DNA from: Thinopyrum elongatum
Lineage: Eukaryota > Streptophyta > Magnoliopsida > Poales > Poaceae
Reading direction: 5' to 3'
NCBI GenBank assembly: GCA_011799875.1
Contig: CM022299.1
Location: 213,472,070-213,536,069, forward strand
Length of the DNA: 64,000 nucleotides
The translations under genes were made by a program, and so were the position numbers. This document shows positions 10,408-22,008 of the stretch, piece by piece. Within the stretch, counting starts at the first letter, position 1, and each line of letters starts with the position of its first letter. The notes below the pieces were generated by a model, which ran no database searches, was not told where the DNA came from, and was given only the letters and a program-made list of their open reading frames with translations.

Positions 10408-11324
10408 TGTCCTGGTTCAACACGGCCACCTATGGGGCCATGAGCCACTTGTGGTTCGGCAAGGGGGAAGGGCGTGTTGTACAAAGAGCGGAGACCGTAG
10501 AGCAGCACGACAGTGATGACACAAGCAGTTTTTACCCAGGTTCGGGCCGCCGCGAGGCGTAAAACCCTACTCCTGCTTTGGTGGATTGATGAAAGGACCG
10601 TGGTGGAGACGCAGCGCTCAAGCCCGGCCACATCGCCTTGGGATGAGAGCAGCTACGCGCGTATGAGTGTACAAGGGTCCGAATCCTTTCTAAGGTTGCC
10701 ACGGCCCTCCTTTTATAGGTCAAGGGGTTACCACAATGGCAAAACAGTTATTATCCAGTGATTAGATAGCCACAATGCTATCATACCTAACTCTGCAGAC
10801 AGGACAGGGTGCATTAAATGCACCACTTCGTGTCACATCACGGGGGTAGCCCGACAAGCCTTGCCGTGCTATTCATCCACCTTCTCGCCTGCCTGCGTGA
10901 CACGCCTCTGGACGGGTGTCATTTGAGGGTGATCTTCCTCAGAAATGGCTGCCACGTGCCAAATAACAGCCACTTAATCACTTGGGGGCTCGACACCGCA
11001 CTGATAGGTGACTTGCGTTGCTGTGAGGTGGAGCGGTGGTGTCTTGGCGGGGTGATCCGCCCTCGGCGTCCCCGGCAAGCTTGCCGGGGGAGTCTTGAGA
11101 CTCGCCTTCGGGGTGACCTCGACCTTGCTAGGCTCACCTGGCCGGCAAGGGAGATTTCTCCTTAGTGATATCTTGCTCATTTGGCTTGTCTTGGTCTTCT
11201 TGATCTGCCCTTTGATTTCTCAAAGAGCTATATCTTCTGCTTGGCCTTGTCTTGGATGCTGTAACCTTGTCCTTGAGCCCGTGTACAGTCCGGGCAACTT
11301 ACACCAGGGTTTGTTGCACCGACA
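10408..11324 (-). repeat. 3' LTR of Gypsy-1
   Basis: A 917-bp LTR. On the minus strand it starts TGTCGGTGCAAC, preceded by a GGCCCGGGGGCTCC-type polypurine tract at about 11325-11340. TATAAAA for the minus strand lies at 10711-10717. Confidence 0.88.
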
Positions 11325-13066
11325 GGAGCCCCCGGGCCTGGTCCGAATGTGCTGCCGAGCATCATCAGGGTAGGCCCTATCCAGTATATAGGCGAAGAGT
11401 TTGTGGTAGCTCATCCTTGAGATTTTCTTTGCTTCTTCATTAACCTGTGCTTGAGTCAGTTTTCGTTTTTTCCGCGTGTAGTGTGATGCCAATCGTGGTG
11501 GGGCCATTTCTGTAATGGCCCGTGAATGACTTTAACTGACGGGGGAGTAACTGCCAATTCACTTATCCCACCACGCCCTTATCCTTTGCCATGTATGCTG
11601 CATGCATCGAGTGGGGTAGGTAACAGAGGCGCGTGGTGCGGGAAAGAGCGTCATGGCAAAGGCCTGGTCTTCTTGGATTGGTGTAAGAGGGCGCTGATCG
11701 GATCCGGCCGTCGGTGGTAGCTTGGACGGGTCGGGTCAGAAAGAGCCCCTCGGGGGTGAAGGATCAGCCCCCAACCCCAGCCTGCCTATAAAAAAGGGGG
11801 TGCGAGGAGGAGCGGAGGCGCCCATCCACGCACCTCTCCTCTTTTAGTTCTTGCCTTCTTCTTTGTTATGTCGAGGGAGGGAGACCGGGGCCAGGCCCTG
11901 GGCTTTAGCTTGGGATGACGATGTTGAATGCTCGTGTTGATGCTTGGGGAGTGAGTCTGGTCCGGGGTTGTAGGAGATGTGGCGGTCGCAGATGTGGGCG
12001 TCGAATCGACCGCAGTGTGGGAGGCGTTGCGCTTCTCCAAAACGGTGGAGCGCCCGTTTCCCCCACACAAGCCAGCCGCCTGGAGGGGAGTACTTGCCCT
12101 TGCTGCAAGCCGTTGAGGCTTGTCATCCCGTCGGCGAGGCCCCTGGGGCTTCTGGCGCCTGCCTGTGGTGCCGTGCTTGGGATCCTTGGTAATCCCAGCA
12201 CTGCTCCTTCCAGCGGGGTCGGGCTGGGCTTCTGTTCAGGCACTCCTTTTGCCCTCTTCGCCTCCCACTGCATTTCCTAGGAGGAGAGGGACAAGAAAGG
12301 GATTACGGGGCACTTATCTTTTTTCAGTCTAAAATATGTAGGCACTTGCCAAACTTTAGTCTAAAATATGTAATCTCCTTTATCCATGTTTGTGTCATGT
12401 AAGATCTGTACTTGCTTATCGCATATTAATGAAAAAAGACAAGCCTTGCCGGGTACTTGTGCATGTACCATGTCCATGTAGAGGTGAGGTGCCTCTATAC
12501 ATTTAAGTAAACAAGTTTTCTCCGGCAAGCTATCTTGCCGGTGCCTTTTGTTTGTTGCCGCAGGGCTTGGCCTGCCGGGCACAAATCTATGGAAAGGGAC
12601 CAACTCCTCGTCGAACCTCCTCCGTCAAAGGCCACTACAACCACCTTGACCGAAGCAACGTTCGGGACATAGGATGGGAGCACCTATGCTTAGAAGGTGA
12701 CGAGGTTTTCATATGCACAAGTTTTCACTTTACAGAACATGTATGGATAAGAAAGAACTTATCTGTTTGGCTTGTCGGGGACCGATATGTAGGCTTGTCT
12801 TCATTTCTTCTCTTCGGGACCGGGTCCACGGCAAGAACCCTGTAGTTAAGTGTAGAGGAAAACAATGCTACATATGCCCTGATCCACATGATCATGCTAT
12901 GCTCATGTTATGCTTATGCATGCATGCAAGTTTTTGGGGCACCCAGCGCTTCGTTTATTTATCTGTTGCTCAGGGTCTGCACCTAGCTTTGTACAAAGGG
13001 TTACATGCAACATTGGCAAGTCTTGTACAAAAGGGTGGCTGCCGGGTAGGGCCCGACAGCCGCGCC
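11325..13066. other. Gypsy-1 internal region between integrase and 3' LTR
   Basis: About 1.7 kb with no convincing ORF on the element strand. The plus strand has a TATA box at 11787-11795 and a short frame from the ATG at 11868. A GC-rich frame covers 11915-12280. The position and orientation correspond to the spliced antisense gene of E2, but I see no sequence similarity to its protein. I read this as a decayed or unrelated antisense unit. Confidence 0.5.
11787..11795 (+). promoter_or_regulatory. Candidate antisense TATA box in Gypsy-1
   Basis: TATAAAAAA lies about 80 bp before the first downstream ATG (11868) and points opposite to the element's own genes. It is comparable in placement to the boxes at 41059 and 54649. 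Confidence 0.45.
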
Positions 13067-14609
13067 TTACGAGTAGAACTTACGGAGATGCTCAATGTTC
13101 CATGAGTTTTGCAACTGAATGCCATCTCCGGTCTCCAGACGGACTGCGCCAGGTCTGGTGACTTGTACTACCCGGTAAGGGCCTTCCCACTTCACCATCA
13201 ACTTGTTTGTACCCTTGGCAGACTGAACGCGCCTAAGGACAAGGTCGCCTTCCTCAAGGCTCCGAGCATGAACCCTGCGGCTGTGATAGCGATCACACGT
13301 AGAAGCCCGGAGACGATTCTCCTCAAGTAGCACAGCATCGTCACGCCGGTGCTGTTCTTGCGCTACTTCATCGTAGGCAAGTACTCGAGGTGACCCGTAT
13401 ATGAGTTCCGTGGGGAGCACTGCTTCTGCCCCATAGACTAGGGAGAAGGGAGTCTGGCCGGTAGCTCGATTTGGTGTCGTTCGGAGGGACCAAAGAACCA
13501 CCGGCAGCTCGTCGATCCATCGTCTGCCACATTTCTGCAGCCTATCAAATGTTCTTGTCTTGAGTCCTCGTGGCACTTCAGCGTTCGCCCTCTCAGCTTG
13601 TCCGTTGCTTCTGGGATGAGCAATAGAGGCAAATGAGACCTTGCTTCCGAGGGCATGAACGTATTGCATGAAGGCGCGGCTTGTGAATTGGGTGCCATTG
13701 TCAGTGATGACTTTGGCAGGTACTCCGAAACGGCACACCAATCCTTTCAAGAACTTGATAGCTGACTGTGCGGTCACCTTCCTCACGGGCTCCACTTCTA
13801 TCCACTTTGTGAACTTGTCGATGGCGACGTACAAGAACTCAAAGCCCCCGGTAGCACGGGGGAAGGGGCCCAAGATGTCGAGCCCCCAGACCGAAAAGGA
13901 CCATGACAAAGGGATAGTCTGGAGAGCTTGAGCAGGCTGATGGATATTCTTGGAGTGGAACTGGCAGGCTTCACATCTGGTGACTAGCTCAATTGCATCT
14001 TGGAGGGCCGTGGGCTAGTAGAAACCTTGTCGGAAAGCTTTTCCAACCAAGGCCCTTGATCCACTATGCGAGCCGCACATGCCTCTGTGTATCTCTGCCA
14101 ACAGTTCCTTTCCTTCTTCCCGGCAAATGCACTTCAATTTCACACCGTTGGGCCTCCTTCTGTATAGTGCGTCATCGATGAACTGATACATACTGGCTCT
14201 CCGGGCTACTCTTTCAGCTTCTTCTTGTTCGTCGGGAAGTTCTCCTGTTTGGAGGTAATGGACTATGTGTCGCGCCCAAGTTGGAGCCTGAGGCTCGACA
14301 ACAAGGATCATCGGCACCTCCTTGTTCGTGGTAGCGCATGCCTCAACCGCGAGGATTGATAGTTCGGCGGGAGGGTGCTGCTCGCCAAGCAAAGTGGAGT
14401 TGTTCCCGTCAACCTCTCTGTCGGGGGCTTCGGGAAGCTCTGCCGGGAGAGGCTTGCCGGAGTCTAGTTTCCTCCTCTTTCTTGCCATTGTTGCCGGGGA
14501 TACGGAGGGCTGAGTCAGGTGGAGAACAAAAGTCCCTAGTTCCACAGGAAGCTTTTGCGCAGCGCACTTTGACAGATGATCAGCAATGCTATTTTCCGCA
14601 CGGGGTACA
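13067..14609 (-). pseudogene. Gypsy-1 RNase H end and integrase
   Basis: Minus-strand frame starting at the insertion point of element B, where the RNase H tail HVPRAENSIADHLSK resumes. It continues through a linker, an HHCC zinc-binding segment (GSHSGSRAL, then CEACQFH near 13960), and the integrase core with WGLDILGPFP and DNGTQFTSR. Next come the NGQAERAN segment and a C-terminal region ending WNIEHLRKFYS at about 13067. Integrase inserts element cDNA into nuclear DNA. One in-frame TAG at 14015-14017 splits the zinc domain from the core. The C-terminal part also looks shortened relative to E2. The product is non-functional as it stands. Confidence 0.88.
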
Positions 14610-16101
14610 TGAAACGTCTCCTTCGTATCTATAATTTTTTGTTGTTTCATGCCAATATTATACAACTTTTACATATTTCTGGCAACAATTTATATGATTT
14701 ATTGGACTAACCTATTGATCCAGTGCCCAGTGCCAGTTCCTGTTTGTTGCATGTTTTTTGTTTCGCAGAAAATCCATATCAAACGAAGTCCAAACGCGAT
14801 AAAAATTTACGGATAATTATTTTGGAATATATGTGATTTTTGGGAGGTGGAATCAACGCAAACGGGGGCCCACATCCCCCAAGATCCACCAGGGCGCGCC
14901 AGGGGGTGCCAGGTGCGCCCAGGTGTCTTATGCCCTCATCGTAAGGCGGTTCGGGCCCTTCTTCTGGTGCAAGAAAGATAATTTATGGAAAAAAATTGTG
15001 TAAATTTTTTGGCGCAATCGGAGTTACCGATCTCTGAGAATTTAAGAACCGTGAAGGGCCAGATCTGGGGAACGCGAAACAGAAGAGAACAGAGAGGGAG
15101 ATCCAATCTCGGAGGGGCTCCTGCCCCTCTGCCGCCATGGAGGCCATGGACCAAAGGGGGAACTCTCCTCCCATCTAGGGGGGAGGCCAAGGAAGAAGAA
15201 GAAGGAGGGGAGCTCTCTCCCCCTCTCTCCCGGTGGCGCTGGAACGCCGCCGGGGAAAGGATCGTGACAGCGATCTACATGAAAAATCTTGCTACCGTCA
15301 ACACCAACTCTCTCCCCCACTATGCAGCGATGTAACACCTCTTCTCCCCGCTGTAATATCTACTTAAACATGGTGCTCAACTCCATATATTATTTCCCAA
15401 TGATATTTGGTTATCCTATGATGTTTGAGTAGATCCGTTTTGTCCTGTGGGTTAATCGTGATCTTGGTTGGTATGATTGTATATTTTATTTATGGTGCTG
15501 TCCTACGGTGCCCTTTGTGTCACGCAAATGGAGGAGACCCCGCTGTAGGGTGTTGCAATATGTTCATGGTTTGCTTATTGTCGGTGTTGCGGGGGTGACA
15601 GCAGCCTAAACGCGGATAAGTGGATTATGGCGTATGGGAGTAAAGAGGACTTGATACTTAATGCTATGGTTGGGTTTCACGACCTTAATGATCTTTAGTA
15701 GTTGCAGATGCTTGCTAGGGGTCCAATCATAAGTGCATATGATCCAAGTAGAGAAAGTATGTTAGCTCATGCCTCTCCCTCATGTAAAATTGCAAGAATG
15801 ATTACCGGTCTTGTTATCGATTGCCTAGGGACAAATGACTTTCTTGTTGACAAAAGCTATCCACTTTTATTATCTTGCAATTTATTCGTAGTTTTATTCT
15901 CGCAAAGTACTCGTAGTTTTATTCTTGCAAAATAGTTTCATACTTGTTTTAGGTAAAGCAAACGTCAAGTGTGCGTAGAGTTGTATCGGTGGTCGATAGA
16001 ACTTGAGGGAATATTTGTTCTACCTTTAGCTCCTCGTTGGGTTCGACACTCTTATTTATCAAAGAAGGCTGCAAACGATCCCCTATACTTGTGGGTTATC
16101 A
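14610..16101 (+). repeat. 5' LTR of element B
   Basis: A 1492-bp LTR, very similar to 20519-22008. It shares the opening TGAxACGTCTCC and some upstream words with the LTR of element A but is a different family. Confidence 0.9.
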
Positions 16102-16112
16102 AGACCTTTTTT

Positions 16113-16129
16113 TGGCGCCGTTGCCGGGG
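16113..16129 (+). promoter_or_regulatory. Primer binding site, exact tRNA-Asp match (element B)
   Basis: TGGCGCCGTTGCCGGGG is the exact complement of the plant tRNA-Asp 3' end including CCA. It lies 11 nt after the LTR, the position expected for priming of minus-strand DNA. Confidence 0.92.
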
Positions 16130-16225
16130 AGCAATAGCGTGGGGTGAATATTCACGTGTGTGCTTGTTTGCTTTATCACTAAGTAGTTTTTATTTCCTAT
16201 TCGAAGTTGTTCTCTATCTTTAGTT

Positions 16226-17575
16226 ATGGATATGGAACACGAAACACCAAAAAAATTAGTTGTACTTGCTACTCATGGAGATGGGGAACCTCCTAAAACC
16301 ATCGATGCTCGTTATGTGAAAAATATTACGCACTACTTTGATAATCCTGAGAAAACCCCATTCAACTTTATAATGGGAGACACGTTGGATCAACGTGAAT
16401 ACTTTAGGGATTATTGCTTGACTCAAAAAGGAAAACTTTTATGGGATCAAATTCATATGTTGAAATGGTATGCTTGGAATCTATGCTCTAGATATGATTA
16501 TACTTGTTGCTCTAGGATAAACGCTCCACACCTTCCCTTTTCATGCAAATTTAATGATAATGAAACCTTAGCTTCTTTTGCTAATGGTAGATATGATTAC
16601 TATGATGTGGAACGAATAGAAGAATTTGTTGCTTTTAAGGGTGCTTATGAAATTGAATATTTGTTTGAAAAGTTTGAAGATTTTGATGATTCAGTTTATA
16701 GACCTAAATTTTTTGCTATCCTTAAATATTGATATAATAATTATAAATACAATTCTGATATTGATGAATTTATTGAGAAAGTCTTCGCTGTCCAAGAAGA
16801 GACTAATATTTTGCAGGAGTCTATGGAAGAAGGAATTGATGAAACTGTGAGCTCATTGGATGAAAAAGATGATGAGGAGAGCGAAGAACAAAAGGAGGAA
16901 GAGCGGATTAGCTACCCGTGCCCACCTTCTAATGAGAGTAACCCTCCAACTCATACATTGTTTAACGTCCCTTCGTTCTTATTGAAGGATGAATGCTATG
17001 ATAATTGCTATGATCTCTTGGATTCATTTGAAATATCCCTTTTTGATGAACTAGATGCTTGCTATGCTTGTGGCCAAGATGCCAATATGAATTATGCTTA
17101 TGGAGATGAACTTGATATAGTTCCTTATGTTAAGAATGAAATTTTTGCTGTTGCACCCACGCATGATAGTCCTATTATCTTTTTGAATTCTCCCAACTAC
17201 ACTATATCAGAGAAGTTTGCACTTATTAAGGATTATATTGATGGGTTGCCTTCTACCATTACACATGATGATTTTGGTGAATATAATATGCATGTGCTTG
17301 CTGCTCCTACTTGCAATTATTATGAGAGAGGAACTATATCTCCACGTCTTTATGTTTCCAACACGATAAAATTGCAAGAAACTGCTTATGCTATGTATTG
17401 GCCTCTACTTGATGTGCATGAATTATTCTTGTATGACATGCCGATGCATAGGAAGAGAGTTAGACTTCGTCATTGCGTGATATATGTTGCTTTGTGCTCA
17501 CTACTAAATGCCAAATCATTGTTAATTAAAATTGGCTTTGATATACCTTGGGATCCGGGTGGATCCATTACTTGA
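16226..17575 (+). pseudogene. Athila-like element ORF of unknown function, one stop
   Basis: A frame of 449 codons from an ATG about 95 nt after the primer site, with one in-frame TGA at 16730-16732. The parts on either side are open. It aligns to the element A protein: YAWNLC and a Cys-Cys pair, CKFNDNE, IEEFVAFKGAYE, CYACGQDAN, CNYYERG, MPMHRK and VRLR. The N-terminus differs and is better preserved here. A strongly acidic Glu/Lys stretch follows the stop (codons ~195-230). Function is unknown. The length match to element A suggests that the stop is the only serious damage. Confidence 0.75.
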
Positions 17576-20518
17576 GCAGTTTATGCCTAGCTTAATGGCT
17601 TTAAAGAAAGCGCTGCCAGGGAGACAACCCGGAAATTTTAGAGAGTCATTTATTTCTGTTGAGTGCTTTTATAAAGTTCAAAAACAAAAAAAAATATAGA
17701 GGGGAACTTAAAACTTCACAAAAAGACAAGCGATTGAAAGGTGATGCATTGGAGAAGTGAGGGTCGACCTTGAACACTTGTGTTCATGCTCATGGAAAAA
17801 ATGTAGAATTTTTCATGAAGATTATCACAAAAATAATTATCCCCTTGTACAAAAACACTATATTATAAAAATAATGTGCCAAGATTTGCCTTTAGGATGA
17901 TTAGATTGCTTATTGGTATGTGCGGTGCAGAAACAGAAACTTTGGCTGTAGTGCGTGATTTTACATTTTTTACTGGAACATCGAAAGTTTCTGAAATTTT
18001 TTGAAAAGTATTTCTATACAAATTTTTTATTTTTTCCTAATGATTCAGAATTTTTGGAGTAACATAAGTATGGTAGGTGTTCAGATTGCTACAGACTGTC
18101 CTGTTTAAGACAGATTCTGTTTTTGATGCATTGTTTTGATGAAACTATCGATTTTTATCGGTGGTATAAGCCATGGCAAAGTTATAATACAGTATATAAA
18201 ATGCAAAAACAAAATATGAATTGGTTTTCAACAGTACTTAGAATAGTGATTTGCATTATTATACTAACGGATCTTACCGATGTTTCTATTGAGTTTTGTG
18301 TGGATGAAGTGATCAAAGATCGAGGAGGTCCCGATATGAGAAGAAGGAGGAGAGGCAATAGCTCAAGCTTGGGGATGCCCAAGCCACCCTAAGTAAATAT
18401 TCAAGGAGACTCAAGCATCTAAGCTTGGGGATGCCCCGGAAGGCATCCCATCTTTCTTCAACAAGTATCGGTATGTTTTCATCTTCGTTTCATTCATGTG
18501 ATATGTGTGAATCTTGGAGCGTATTTTGTGTTTATTTTTCATTTTTATTTTATGCACCATGCTGGTATGAGATAGTCCATGGTCGATTTATAGAATGCTC
18601 ATTGCACTTCACTTATATCTTTTGAGTGTGGCTTTATAGAATGCTCCATGTGCTTCACTTATATCATTTGAAGTTTGGATTGCCTGTTTCTCTTCACATA
18701 GAAAACCGTTATTTGTAGAGTGCTCTTTTGCTTCACTTATACTTATTTGAGCATGATCTTTTGTAGAAATAATTAAACTCTCTTGCTTCACTTATACCTA
18801 TTTAGAGTCAACAGGAATTGGTCAATTGCATGGTTAGTCATAAAATCCTACATAAAACTTATGGATCACTTAATATGATATGTTTGATTCCTTGCAATAG
18901 TTTTGCGATATAGAGATGGTAATATGTGGGAGGTACTAGTAAATGGTTGTGGTTAGTAAGAATATTGGTGTTAAGGTTTGTGATTCCCGAAGCATGCACG
19001 TATAGTCTCTCGTTATGCTATGAAGTTGGAGCATGATTTATTATTGATTGTCTTCCTTATGAGTGGCGGTCGGGGACGAGCGATGGTCTTTTCCTACCAA
19101 TCTATCCCCCTAGGGGCATGCGTAGTAGTACTTTGCTTCGAGGGCTAATAAACTTTTGCAATAAATATATGAGCTCTTTATGACTAATGTGAGTCCATGG
19201 AATATACTCACTCTTACCTTTCCGCAATTTGCTAGCCTCTACGATACCGTGCATTGCCCTTTCTCACCTCGAGATGTGGTGCAAACTTCGCAGGTGCATC
19301 CAAACCCCGTGATATGATACGCTCTATCACACATAAGCCTTATTATATCTTCCTCAAAACAGCCACCATACCTCCCTATTATGGCCTTTCCATAGCCATT
19401 CCGAGATATATTGCCATGCAACTTCCACCACTTCCGTTTTGATGACTTGAGCATTCATTGTCATATTGCTTTGCATGATCGTAAGATAGCTAGCATGATA
19501 TTTTCATGGCTTGTTCATTTTTTGATATTGTTGTTATGCTAGATCACTGCACATCCTGGTACACTGCCAGAGGCATTCATATAGAGTCATACTTTGTTAT
19601 AGGTATCGAGTTGTAATTTCTATTTCTTTTGAGTTATAAGTAAATAGAAGTGTGATGATCATCATTATTCATTTTTAGAGCATTGCCCCAGTGAGGAAAG
19701 GATGATGGAGACTATGATTCCGTCACAAGTCGGGATGAGACTCTAGACAATGAGCGAAAAAAAGAAAAAAAAAGAAAAAAAGAAAAAAAAAACAAAGAGA
19801 GAAGGGGCATGCTAGTTCCACACTTGTGCTTCAAAGTAGCACCATGTTTTTCATATAGAGAGTCTCCTATGTTGTCACTTTCATATACTAGTGGGAATTT
19901 TTCATTATAGGATTAGATGCACACCCACTTAGTTTTCATATTGAGCTTTCATACACTTATAGCTCTTAGTGCATCCGTTGCATGGAAATCCCTACTCCTC
20001 ATGTTGATATCAATTGATGGGCATCTCCATAGCCCATTGGTTAGCCGCGTCTATGTGAGACTTTCTTACTTTTTTGTCTTCCCTATATTTACCCCTATCA
20101 TCATACTCTATTCCACCCGTAGTGCTATATCCATGGCTTGCGCTCATGTATTGTGTGAGGGTTGAAAAAGCTGAAGCGCGTTAAAAAGTATGAACCAATT
20201 GCTCGGCTTGTCATCGGGGTTGTGCATGATAAATACTTTGTGTTAAGAAGACAGAGCATGATAAGACTATATGATTTTGTAGGGATAGCTTTCTTTAGCA
20301 TTGATATTTTGAAAGACATGATTGTTTGTTGGGATGCCTGAGTATCGATGTCTTTATGTCAAATTATAGACTATTGCTTTGAATCACTCGTGTCTTAATA
20401 TTCATGCCATGACTAGACATATGATCAAGCTTATGCTAGGTAGCATTCCACATCAAAAATTACCTTTTTTTTATCATTTACCTACTCGAGGACGAGCAGG
20501 AATTAAGCTTGGGGATGC
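17576..20518 (+). other. Element B non-coding 3' internal region
   Basis: About 2.9 kb without a credible ORF. It opens with the conserved block and GGGAGACAACCC hairpin (17619-17630). AAGCTTGGGGATGC occurs near 18366, near 18420 and as the polypurine tract directly before the 3' LTR (about 20505-20518). An A-rich GAAAAA tract lies at 19756-19799. Confidence 0.65.
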
Positions 20519-22008
20519 TGATACGTCTCCGTCCTATCTATAATTTTTTATTGTTTCATGCCAATATTATACAACTTTTACATATTTTTGGCAACAATTT
20601 ATATGATTTATTGGACTAACCTATTGATCCAGTGCCCAATGCCAGTTCCTGTTTGTTGCATGTTTTTTGTTTCATAGAAAATCCATATCAAACGAAGTCC
20701 AAACGCGATAAAAATTTACGGAGAATTATTTTGGAATATATGTGATTTTTGGGAGCTGGAATCAACGCAAACAGGGGCCCACAGCCCCCAAGATACACCA
20801 GGGCGCGCCAGGGGGTGCCAGCGTGCCCAGGTGTCTTATGCCCTCCTCGTAAGGCGGTTGGGGCTCTTCTTCTGGCGCAATAAAGATAATTTATGGAAAA
20901 AAATCATGTAAAAATTTCAGCGCAATCAGAGTTATGGATCTTCGGGAATTTAAGAAACCGTGAAGGGCCAGATCTGGGGAACGCGAAACAGAAGAGAACA
21001 GATAGGGAGATCCAATCTCGGAGGGGCTCCTGCCCCTCCGCCACCATGGAGGCCATGGACCATAGGGGGAACTCTCCTCCCATCTAGGGGGGAGGCCAAG
21101 GAAGAAGAAGGAGGGGGGGCTCTCTCCCCCTCTCTCCCGATGGCGCTGGAATGCCGTCGGGGCAAGGATCGTGACAGCGATCTACATAAAAAATCTTGCT
21201 ACCGTCAACACGAACTCTCTCCCCCTCTATGCAGCGGTGTAACACCTCTTCTCCCTGCTGTAATATCTACTTAAACATGGTGCTCAACTCCATATATTAT
21301 TTCCCAATGATATTTGGTTATCCTATGATGTTTGAGTAGATCCATTTTGTCCTGTGGGTTAATCGTGATCTTGGTTGGTATGATTGTATATTTTATTTAT
21401 GGTGCTGTCCTACGGTGCCCTCTGTGTCGTGCAAATGGAGGGGCCCCCACTGTAGGGTGTTGCAATATGTTCATGGTTTGCTTATTGTCGGTGTTGCGGG
21501 GGTGACAACAGCCAAAACGCGGATAAGTGGGTTATGGCGTATGGGAGTAAAGAGGACTTGATACTTAATGCTATGGTTGGGTTTCAAGACCTTAATGATC
21601 TTTAGTAGTTGCGGATGCTTGCTAGGGGTCCAATCATAAGTGCATATGATCCAAGTAGAGAAAGTATGTTAGCTCATGCCTCTCCCTCATGTAAAATTGC
21701 AAGAATGATTACTGGTCTTGTTATCGATTACCTAGGGACAAATGACTTTCTTGTTGACAAAAGCTATCCACTTTTATTATCTTGCAATTTATTCATAGTT
21801 TTATTCTCATAAAGTACTCGTAGTTTTATTCTTGCAAAATAGTTTCATACTTGTTTCAGGTAAAGCAAACGTTAAGTGTGCGTACAGTTGTATTGGTGGT
21901 CGATAGAACTTGAGGGAATATTTGTTCTACCTTTAGCTCCTCATTGGGTTCGACACTCTTATTTATCGAAGAAGGCTACAAACGATCCCCTATACTTGTG
22001 GGTTATCA
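20519..22008 (+). repeat. 3' LTR of element B
   Basis: A 1490-bp LTR that starts TGATACGTCTCC directly after the polypurine tract and ends at 22008. It differs from the 5' LTR at scattered positions by eye, so the insertion is not very recent. Confidence 0.9.

Larger units (their letters stand above)
14610..22008 (+). mobile_element. Athila-like LTR retrotransposon B
   Basis: Starts TGAAACGTCTCC and ends GGTTATCA, with LTRs at 14610-16101 and 20519-22008. The flanks are GTACA (14605-14609) and GTACG (22009-22013), a 5-bp duplication with one change. Excising it rejoins the Gypsy-1 RNase H frame exactly (...LQTEHV | PRAENS...). It carries one ORF homologous to that of element A, no polymerase genes and a long non-coding 3' internal region. 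Confidence 0.92.
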
